Part shown: positions 47,925 to 57,632 of the stretch, piece by piece
How the letters are laid out: every line of letters begins with the position of its first letter
Position numbering within the stretch: position 1 is the first letter of the stretch
DNA from: Laburnicola sp. R22_1
Lineage: Eukaryota > Ascomycota > Dothideomycetes > Pleosporales > Didymosphaeriaceae
Reading direction: 5' to 3'
NCBI GenBank assembly: GCA_014281115.1
Contig: JACONQ010000002.1
Location: 2,852,001-2,916,000 of the forward strand
Length of the DNA: 64,000 nt
The notes under the pieces: generated by a model
Databases searched by the model: none
Told to the model about the DNA's origin: nothing
What the model saw: the letters and a program-made list of their open reading frames with translations, nothing else
Made by a program: the position numbers and the translations under genes

Positions 47925-48165
47925 AGTCTCTCCTAGGCAGAAGTATAAACTGCCTCCACTTATTAGTTTTTAAGTGGCCCTACTACGTTTAATTACTGCG
48001 TTTTTTTATTATATTACTAGCGCCTATATAATATTATATAATATTATATACATGCTAAGCCCTAGGACTAGAGCGTATTAAAGTTTTTTTAATGCCTCCT
48101 CTAGCTTCTAAAATAATCTATAATAATAACACCTTGCCTACCTACCTGCCTACTATGTTATTAGA
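47925..48165. repeat. repeat R1, copy 2 (inverse of 283-520)
   Basis: Reverse complement of the block next to the aquaporin, sharing AATAAGTGGAGGCAGTTTAT and the TAATATTATATAATATTATA tract. Here it is internal to block 2. Confidence 0.7.
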
Positions 48166-49049
48166 CAATTAATGCCTATCTTTTAATCTTTCGCCGCATT
48201 ACTAAATAATTAACTACTTAGAACCCTTAGATATACACCCTACTACTATAATATATAATAAATTACGCGCGCGCCTACTCCTAATACTAAATAGCACCTT
48301 ACTATTCTCTACTAACAATCTATTAACCAATTAACCTTTAAATACCTAGCTATTACTCTATTTATATCCTATAGAAATTTTATAATATAAGCGCGTACCT
48401 ATATATTCTCTATACCTCTAGCACTTATTAAGTATAGCTATTATTATAGAAGTAATAAGCTATTAATTAGAAATCTAATATTACTTACAGCCATTAATAG
48501 TAATTATTTCTATAAGCTATATAGTAGTATATAGCTACTAGCCTAGACTTTTACTTTATAAAAATATCTATATTCTTTTAGTCCTTATTCTTAATAGTTG
48601 TAAGCATCTTGCACCTAAACTAGTATAAGGTAATTTATATTATAAGGCTTATTTTACTTTTAATTCTAAACTTCTACTTACTAATATCTATATTTTACTT
48701 AATATAGCAATCTAATTCTATAGCAGCTATCTACTTGCTATATAGGTCCTTAGTATAGACTATATAGTTTTTAATATTAAGTAGCATCTAGCTATTATAT
48801 CTAGCTATATTATATCGAGCTATATTATTATTTACGTCTTTTAGGTAGGAGCGCAATATTACACGTCTAGTAGTAATAGCAATAGCATTATTAGAGTAAG
48901 AAATAGATATAGCGCAGACCTTAAAATCTTACGCAATAATTAAATATATTATATAGTAGATAAATAAATACTTAATCTCTAGTTGCAGATTTTATATTGC
49001 GTATACATAGACAACTAGGTGTTATATTATTACTTTAGTATCTAGTATA

Positions 49050-50913
49050 ACGTGGTTTACTAGCGAGTAACCCACACTAGTAAGCGCGCCATCTTTGCCA
49101 AGAACCCACCAAACCATTTTATTTATTATTAGACTGCGTCGCAACACTACTTAAAAATATATACTAAGTTAATGCATCTAATTTAGATTCTTCCTCTTTA
49201 ACTCCTTAGCAGGTTTGCGCATTATATCCAGGTTGCCTATAAATACCATAATGCCGTTAAGTTAATAGCTCTATTATAGCGCGACTAGTACCTAACAACT
49301 ATTTACCCTTCTTCTATCCACTAGCGTTCTTAGGAGTGGCTAGCTAAGATCCCTCTACTACTATAAGTAATCTCTAATACTAGATATACCTCCTTTTACG
49401 CAATTTTCGCCTTATAGTCTTCTTAATTATCTTGTAAAGACCTGTAATTTTATCCAACACTAGTACCTAACTATGCATTATACTTAGAGCGCCTTTTTTA
49501 AGCTTCTTAAGTACCTGCATAGTTAAAGTTAGTAATAAATTAAAGTGATCTCTAATTCTCTTGCGAACTAGTGTTAATTACGCCTTAAATTTACATAGGT
49601 TACTTAGTGTTTTAGACTTCTAGGTAGTAGGCTCTTTAATAGGCAGACTAGGTATACGGATATGGATGTTAAAGTGCTATAACACCTCCTCTAAATTTAA
49701 TAAGACTAGCCCAGCACCGTAAAAACCACCCTTAAATATCTTTGCAGATAAAACCTTCAAAAACGCGATTTTAAAGACTAGGAGGAACTTAATCTTTATA
49801 ATATAGATTATTAGCCAATACGCTAAGCCTAAGATCTTAGCACTATATGCCTTCTTTAGCGGGAAGAAACAGCCCACATCTAATAGCTACAGTAGATGTG
49901 ATAAATATAGTAGTATATAAAGAGTAATAATCTTATATTCCTTATAGTAATCCTAGAACTTAATTAAGTTATAGCTCTTATAGCTATTAATAACTAGCAG
50001 CTAATAGGTTTCTTTAGCGTGTCCCTTTGTATGCGCGTTAAAGTGTTTTAACTACGCGATACTAAGCTTGTTATTTATCTGGCTATTTTTGCTAATAGCG
50101 ATTACCTAATCGCTAGAAATTAACGCGTCTTTGTACTAGGTAGAGATATAACGCTTACTAGCGTAGATAATAAAGAGAGGGATTGCCTATCTAGTAGTAC
50201 AGATACTCTAGATTACTGTAATCTACTAGCGGTCGCCTAGCTATATTAATTTGGGTTTCGCACGCCTCTCTAATGCTATAACTACAAGCTAAGATCCTAT
50301 AACCCCTATTAGGAAGCCTAATTTATTAAAGTTATAGGTGTCCTTATCTATAATGCCATACTTAACTTTAATGCTCTCTACAAGCTTAAACTACGCGTTT
50401 ATAATCTTAGAATCTTTCTATTGTGCCCTCTAGTTATTATATAACTAAGACTAACGCGTTTTAACTTTACGTCTGCGCTTAATAAACCTGTCTGTCTAGT
50501 TAATACTAATAGGTGGCTTTCCTCTCTATAAACGTAGTAAATTAGCCATTATGCGTATTATAAGCTTCGCAGAAGGGAATCCACGCGTGTCTAGCTTAAT
50601 TATACAATTAACAAGCGTCTGCTCCTTAAGAAGAGTAAAATTCTTTAATTTAGATAGGTTATCGCGTTGTGCAGTTATTCTATTACGTCTTTAATTAAGT
50701 GTTCTGCAATTAACGTTATACAGCCCTACTACTACTCGCTCTATAAGATTTAGGTCTTATTTAATAGCTCTAATAGCAATAAGTAACCACGCTTTATTAG
50801 ATGGCTTAGAAGACATAGTAGGTGATTGTATTATAATGGTATTATTAGTAATAGTAGGGTCTTAGCAAAGGTAGTGCGCTTACTAGTGTGGATTACTTGC
50901 TAGTAAACTACGT
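49050..50913 (-). mobile_element. Fot-type transposon, family FotB, copy 3 (full length)
   Basis: 1864 bp, TA-flanked. The ends start ACGTGGTTTACTAGCGAG and ACGTAGTTTACTAGCAAG. The minus-strand transposase relic includes the open fragment 49677-49877 (MGCFFPLKKAYSAKILGLAY). Confidence 0.92.
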
Positions 50914-50915
50914 TA

Positions 50916-52929
50916 TCTTATAATTAACTACCTCTAGTAGAAGGGGCTAATTTGCATGTGTTAACAAATAGTTCTTAGCCTAACCTATTTATTTTTAAGC
51001 TACTTTATCTTTTTTAATATATTTTTAGCATACCTATAGCTTTCTCTTACAGCGTTATACTATATACTAAAAGGTCTGCGATATTTTTCTTCCTAGTATA
51101 GAAAAGCTTATAGCGTTTATAAAATACGTATATAGTATTTATAAAATTATATAGCTTACTAATAATATTACGCTATTAGTATAGTTAATATTACTCTTAG
51201 AAAGAGGCATAGGTAAGGTTTATTTTAAATTTGCTTACTCTAGTACTATATATAAGTGCCTTAATAATTAGGTTAATTTTATATCCTAAGTAGCATATAT
51301 AGTGTTAACTTCTAATGCTAAGGCTAGTTAATAAGTTAATATGTTTAATAAATTTTATAGTTTTTTTTACGACTAAGGAGTTTCTAATAAAAATATTATA
51401 ATAATAGTAGATATTCCTCCTACTATTGTATACACAGAAAAGCGTTTTAAGATGTTAATAAATAGAGGTTAGCGCGTTGGCCCAAGCTCGCTAAGCGAGA
51501 ATAAATTTTTATATTATTATTGCCTATATTATTATATATAAAATAATAGAGTTATTACTTAAAGTTATACTTGCGAATAATTTAAATAATAACTTAGACT
51601 TACGTAGCTACTATATAGTTACTAAAAGTATTATAGAAGGTAATAAGTAGATTACGTTATTAGCATTAAGTATCTAAAATATAAAAAGTTAATATTAAAA
51701 ATTACTAAGTCCCTTATTAATAAGGTTACTAGAGCGAAATAACTAATATATTAATAATGTAGGCAATAACTCTAAGATAGCTTATATTATTTAGTAATAT
51801 CTATAAATTATAACTTATACTTATTTTACTTTGCGCTGTACGTAAAAGCTTTGCAACTTTTTTTTACTTTACTATACTTATTTATATATATTTTAATAGC
51901 GTAATATAGCTAGCTAGTAGAGTGTATAAAAGATTAGTTTAATTCTATATTAAAAGGCTTTAGGAAGCTGCTAATATTACTATTTAAAAGCTAAGATCTT
52001 TAGCAACTACCTAGTTAATAAAGGCACTTTAAAGCTTTTTCTTATGCTATAGCGTATGCAACACTATTAACTACGCGCTAGTAGCTTTATCTATAGATTT
52101 TAAGGCTTTACAGCCTCTATAATAGGTAATAATTTAGTATTTAAATTAACTTTGTGCACTTTTTTAAAGTAGACTTTAATATACACTATACTATTAATAC
52201 GCTAGTAATTAGCTGCCCTTTATATAAGGTAATAGTCCTTATATAGCTATAAGACTAATTTACTAACTATGTTATTCTTTAGGTACTCTAACTTAGCTTT
52301 ATATTACTATATAGATATAGGCGCGCGCTTACCCTTAAATTGTAATTTATAGCAAACTCTATACTTAACTTTACTAAAGGCTAGATAGTAATTATTATAC
52401 TAAAGACGGTTCTAGTTAATATTAAAGGCCTCTTCTATATAATAATCTAGATACTAGATATATAATCTTATTATAACACCTAAAGTACTTTTATATAATA
52501 TAGATAACTCTAATAATATATACTTACTATTAGTAGTAATAGTAAAAGTAGTGTTAAGCCTTTATAATATAGTAGTATATTAAAAGCAATAATTAAGGGT
52601 ACTTTAAAATAATTATAAGGCCTAGAACTATATATTTTGCAATATATTATAGGCAAAAGCTAATAAGTTACTACTTAAGGAGTACTAGAAAATTCTGCTA
52701 TAATAAAGGCCTATTAGGCGCCTTTATAATCTAAGCTTATACTACACTAAAAAGGGCAAAAAATAGCTAAGAATAGCCTCCTAAATACTAAAAGGTTGTA
52801 TTAAAATCTAATAAAAAGGCTCCTATAGAGCTATAACTACGCTATATTTATATATAAATTATAGCTATAATATAGCCTAGGGTGTAGCTACATACGTACA
52901 GTGTATAGAATGTACTACAGGATGTACTA
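50916..52929. other. RIP-mutated stretch at the right edge of block 2, no gene
   Basis: AT-rich with no readable frame. It includes a truncated retroposon at 51357-51499. Confidence 0.6.
51357..51499 (-). mobile_element. LINE-like retroposon, 5'-truncated copy (~143 bp)
   Basis: A T run then ACGACTAAGGAGTTTC..., the complement of the family 3' end, stopping at AGCTCGCTAAGCGAG. The flanks are AATAAATTTT (51347-51356 and 51500-51509). Confidence 0.75.
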
Positions 52930-53044
52930 TTACGCATAGTACGATGCGTTGTCAACGCTGGGTTTATGCCACGCCCGGTGTGCTTCGACTACCTTAGATG
53001 GGCGGAATAATTGCATGCATAAGCTGGCCAACAAATGAGGGGTA
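52930..53044. other. unique host DNA between block 2 and the pogo element
   Basis: 115 bp of GC-balanced sequence. It was probably contiguous with 57321 onward (maltase upstream region) before the pogo insertion. Confidence 0.55.
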
Positions 53045-54843
53045 ACGTGTCCGTGCGCGTGATGCGCGGATTCGCGTGATGCGCGGGCAACACCAAAACG
53101 CCCTACTTTCAATACGCGACAACTCCATCAATATGGATCCAATTCAAGCGGCGATTGATAATATTGAATCAATAGAGCCAGGTGAAACTTTCTCGTACAC
53201 AAAAACTGCTACTAAATATGGTGTTGTACGGTCTACATTAATCCGAAGGCATCAAGGGATAACGCGCCCTACACAAGTCAAGAACTCTAGTCAGCAAAAG
53301 CTCACCCCGCAGCAAGAGCAGGAGCTTGTACAATATATCAAAAGACTTACAGAGAGACATACACCTCCTACTAGAAAAATAATACAGAACTTTGCCTCTG
53401 CTAGGTTACCCACTTTATTAACCAACACAGCATTTATCTTATCTCATAATAGACAGTTGGCATGGACAGCAATCGCCACAAAGCTAATTTAGTAGATAAA
53501 TATCGCCTCTATTTTCACCTTCTACACAGCAAGATTAATTAATATTAGATAGATCCTTGTTATACCTATAATATAGATAAGAAAGGCTTTCTAATTAGTA
53601 TTGTTAGTAAATTAAAGAGGATATTTAGCAGACGAATGTGGGAGAAGAAGGAGGTTAGGGCATCACTCCAAGATAGCAATCGCGCATAGATCACGCTCCT
53701 AGCATGTATCTGCGCTAATAGATCAGCTCTGCCACCAAGCCTTATCTATAAGGCTGCTAATAAGAGCATCTAATTAAGCTAGGTAGAGGATATTAAGGCA
53801 GAAGATTATAAAGTCTTTATTACCTCATTATCCTCTAGCTAGACAAATAACAATATTGGGCTTGCCTGGCTTAAACAGGTGTTTAATCGCTATATAAGAG
53901 AGAAGACCTAATAATCACATTGACTCCTAATCCTAGATAGCCATAGCTCCCACATCACTATAGACTTTATTAACTACTATAATCGGAATAAGATTCTGCT
54001 TGCCGTCCTGCCTCCTTATTTAACTTATACGCTTTAGCCACTTAACATTACGATGTTTAAGTCTCTATTAATAGCCTACTTAATAGAACTGTTAACACAC
54101 CTCTATAGAAGTTAGGGTCTAGCTTCTATTACTAAAGGCAACTTCTTCCCCCTATTCTAGAATGCGTGGAAGGCTTCCTTTAAGGAATTAATAATTCTTA
54201 GCTCTTTTAGGGCAACAGGCATATCACCACCTAATTCGAATATAATCCTTAATAGATTCACTAAATCTTAAGATTTAAGAAAAAGCTCTCTATTATCACT
54301 TAGCGATTATAATTAGAGAAAGGTAGATAGGCTTATACGCTCTGTGGTTAAGGATTAGAGTAGTAGAAATACACAGAAGCTTTGTTAATCGCTCTACTAC
54401 CTATCTGTCCAAAATAAGCTACTTAAGTATAAGATGGATGGGATTAAGCAGGCACTATCTATTAAGGAGAAGCGCAGAAAGAAGGGCAAGACTCTAGATC
54501 TCTAACAGCGTTAGGAGTATTATAGTAGAGCAGTCTTCTAGTTACCAAGGAAGCTAAGGGAGGCACGTGTTCGTTAATCTATTAAGGAGTAGGAGGAGAA
54601 GCAGCAGCAGCTTTAAAAAGTAGAGACAGCAGAGCTAAAGAAGGCAGCTAAGTTATATAAGGAGAAGATCCAGCAGGAGAAGCGTGTTGCGCGAGAGGCA
54701 GCTATAGAGCCAAAAGAGAAAGAGAGCTGAAAAGGCAGCTTAGCGCGCTGCCTAGAAGTCTGCCTATAACGCAGAAAAGGCTCTACAAATATCCTAAAAG
54801 GGTAAAAGAAAGGCCTCTTAGCCATCTCTACAGAGCAGAAAGC

Positions 54844-57055
54844 GGGAATTGATAGGGGGACCACCACTTTTACTAGTGGCACCACCCTGACTAAGCGTCA
54901 CCATGACTAAGCCGCAGACTCCGCATAGCACCCTAGCAACGACTGTTTATGTTCCTGTCACTGCACACTCCACTAGAAATAACACTATTATGGAACCTCC
55001 TTCTGAATCCACTTATCCTGACCAAGAAGCACTTATTTCTTCTGTGCGACAATTCGCTCTTGATCATGGCTATGTTCTCACAATTCGACGCTCAACCGCG
55101 AACAAGAATGTGGTATTAGGCTGCGATCTTGGTAGGAAATACCACGACCGGATTAATGCACCTAACGGTTCCAAGCGTAGAAAGACCTCAACACAACAGA
55201 TTAGCTGTCCTTTTCAGCTTTACGGTGCACGCCGCAGTGATGGAACTTGGGATCTTAAGGTGAGGAACCCGCAACATACACATGGGGCTAACGATTTAGT
55301 AGCACATCCGCACGCGCGAAAATTCACGGCCGAACAAAGGGTAGAGATTGCTCGACTGTCTAGACTTAATGTTAAACCGCAAGCCATTGAAGCCATTCTT
55401 CGAGATAAGAACTCTTCTGCGCTCTTTACTCGCCGCGACATCTATAACATACGTATGGCCAAGCGTATTAAGCAATTAGAAGGGAGATCACCAGTGGAAC
55501 ACCTTATAGATCGACTTCTAAAAGAAGGAAACTAGGAACATAGACTATAGTGTGATAGTAGTATACATATAACATTTCTTATATTCGCGCATAAGAGGTC
55601 AATTGAGTTTGCTAACAAATATAATAGGGTCTTCCTCCTTGACTGCACTTACAAGACAAACTAATACCGCATGCCTCTGCTTCATATTATTAGTGTCGCT
55701 CCAATAAATGCCAGCTTCTTAATTGCATTTTGCTTCATGCAGGACAAATAAGCCAAAAGCTACCTATAGGCTCTACGCTCTTTCCTTTCGCTTCTTAAGC
55801 TGCCTATCGAACCTCCTGTACTGTGTACAGACCGAGATGCCGCACTTCTATCCGCAATTAGCGATAAAGTCCCTTAGTTTCCGCATCTTCTTTGTGTATG
55901 GCACATTTATAAGAATGTCTAAGCAAATTGTAAGAAGGAATTCTCGACAAATAAGGAATACAACAACTTCTTTAGCCGCTAGATTAAGATTTGTACCGCA
56001 CATACAGAGGGGCTCTATGAACAAGCTAAAAGCGAGATAGAGGCGTTCCTTGCAGACAAGCAGTATGTGTTCCGCTACTTGAATAAGACATGGCTTGTAC
56101 ATCGAGAGAAATTTGTGGTGGCATGGTTCTAACAGTGGCTACATCTAGGAAATGCTGCAACCTCACAAGTAGAGGGAGCGCATGCCGCTGTAAAGCACTA
56201 GATCACTAATTCCACAGCTGATATCTTGTTAGTATTTGAGCTTGTGGAGAAGAGTGTTAAAGGGCAGCTTAATGCTCTTACTGCGGCACTTGCTCAGGAC
56301 CGCATTTTTATTCCTGTATTCCCCAGTAAGACGCTTTTTGTTAACATCATTCGCAGGGTCTCAAGGCACGCTATTGTTCTCCTAGTTCAGCAGCATGACA
56401 AAGTTAAACGGGCTACAGGAACAACTCCATTAGCCCGATGTACAAACGTTTTTAGCAGAACAATGGGATTGCCCTGCTCCCATCGAATTTTAGATATATT
56501 GGAGTCGAAATCGGCTATCGAGCTTAAGGAAATACACCCTTTCTGGCGGATTGAGGAGTCTTCTCTTCTATATAGGTACTAAATCTCTCCATATTCCATT
56601 ACATATTCTAATATTCTATTTCGTTTAGGCTAATCCTGGAACCTCGTCTCCTAACATCTACAAAGCAGCGCTGTTCGCCCTTTCCAACCTCTTAAGGCAA
56701 AGCTGAGAAGAGGAGTCCTTCATTATTTGAGGTTGGAGAAGCTAAGGCATTAGAAGGACTATTACGGGGGAGTGGCTTGCCACAAGGATATAAGAAAAGG
56801 CCTCCAACCTGTTCTAATTGCCATATAGAAGGTTATACAAGGACTTAGTGCCCCGTAGGGCGTGGGTAGGGTTGTTGATTTAATTAGTTAATCTATAGAA
56901 TTCTATTTTAAATGTATCTAGCAACTGCGCCTCTGCACATCAATCCTCTATTTGCATTGTCAGGAGCGCGATGTTGTGCGTCTGCGGCTTAGTCATGGTG
57001 ACGCTTAGTCAGGGTGGTGCCACTAGTAAAAGTGGTGGTCCCCCTATCAATTCCC
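54844..57055 (+). mobile_element. Mutator-like element (MULE) with FAR1-type transposase
   Basis: 2212 bp with perfect 76-bp terminal inverted repeats (54844-54919 and 56980-57055, starting GGGAATTGATAGGGGGACC). It is flanked by the 9-bp duplication GCAGAAAGC (54835-54843 and 57056-57064), the size expected for Mutator elements. It is inserted into the 3' part of the pogo transposase gene. Confidence 0.96.
54903..56855 (+). pseudogene. MULE transposase (FAR1 DNA-binding, DDE, SWIM, zinc knuckle), broken
   Basis: The first open part (54903-55535; ATG 54990 is the more natural start because 54903 lies in the inverted repeat) holds a FAR1/WRKY-GCM1-type zinc-binding domain: GCDLG, SCPFQLYGARR, HTHG. 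After a TAG the frame continues with FLLDCTYKTN (first catalytic Asp, ~55650), LCTDREMPHF (second Asp, ~55830), a frameshift, VEGAHAAVKH (~56173) and, in 56226-56582, a SWIM finger FSRTMGLPCSHRI. Near 56807-56855 a zinc knuckle CSNCHIEGYTRT-stop-CP has His changed to Tyr and a stop, both C/T or G/A type. It is not active as it stands. Confidence 0.88.
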
Positions 57056-57318
57056 GCAGAAAGCGTTAGAAACGTCTTATTAATGCTGCAGATATTAGGG
57101 AGGCCTCAGAGGGCGCATCTGCTGCTCCGACCAAATCTACACGCCGCGGCCGCAACGTTAAGCTTCCAGATAGATTTAAATAGTGTAAATAAATTGTAGC
57201 TATTAACTTACTACCCTGCAATAAAATCTCGTAATAATATTAATCGTAGGTGGTTCTATAGCCTCGTTTTCAATAGAGCGTTTTTGGTGTTGCCCGCGCA
57301 TCACGCGCACGGACACGT

Positions 57319-57632
57319 TAATGATGTCGGTCCGACAAGACCAATGCCAACTAAGAGGTCATGCTCCACCCGGATTCCCACAACTGGGGATTTAAAGGAA
57401 AATCGCAACATTCTGGCCGATGGATTGAGCCAAATCCAACTCCCTTCCTGTAATAACGGCACGATAAGATTCTGTAACGTCTCTCGCTGAGCGTTGCTAC
57501 TATTTTACCCTCGAACGCTGAGAAAACTGTTTGCAAGAAAATAATCTGATTTCCGACAATCATTAACTCCTCAATCTTTCATTCTCTCCTTTCTCCCTTC
57601 CCTCCTTCCTTTCGGCCTATATCCAAGCCAAA
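57319..57632 (+). promoter_or_regulatory. maltase promoter and leader
   Basis: 314 bp of unique DNA between the pogo end and the ATG. The palindrome is at 57325-57337, a CreA-type CTGGGG at 57384-57389, and a strongly pyrimidine-rich leader at about 57570-57620, as in many well-expressed fungal genes. Upstream host sequence has been displaced by the pogo insertion. Confidence 0.6.
57325..57337. promoter_or_regulatory. 13-bp palindrome TGTCGGTCCGACA (site 4, maltase promoter)
   Basis: 295 bp before the maltase ATG and only 6 bp inside the host side of the pogo end. Same word and nearly the same distance as in the permease promoter. Confidence 0.6.

Larger units (their letters stand above)
47130..49049. 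other. RIP-mutated stretch, no gene
   Basis: AT-rich with stops throughout. It holds (AT)n/(ATT)n repeats at 47700-47733 and repeat R1 copy 2. Confidence 0.6.
53133..57183 (+). pseudogene. pogo-family transposase, disrupted by stops and a MULE insertion
   Basis: From ATG 53133, 119 residues are open: MDPIQAAIDNIESIEPGE, then a psq helix-turn-helix (TKTATKYGVVRSTLIRRHQG). TAGTAG follows. The frame then continues with DKKGFLI near 53577 (catalytic Asp of the MDEKGF block, changed neighbours), LLILDSHSSH near 53930 (second Asp kept), and PLNITMF near 54040 (third Asp now Asn). After the MULE the frame resumes at 57056 and ends with REASEGASAAPTKSTRRGRN and VKLPDRFK plus TAG at 57181. This is a typical basic pogo C-terminus, so the inserted element split one gene. 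Confidence 0.85.
53045..57318 (+). mobile_element. pogo/Fot-type transposon, family P, with nested MULE
   Basis: TA-flanked (53043-53044 and 57319-57320). The inverted ends start ACGTGTCCGTGCGCGTGATG and run on through GCGGGCAACACCAAAA. The left end has a 16-bp extra piece from a local duplication of GTGATGCGCGG. Without the 2.2-kb MULE the element is about 2.05 kb. It is much less RIP-mutated than FotA-C. It lies directly upstream of the maltase promoter. Confidence 0.92.
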
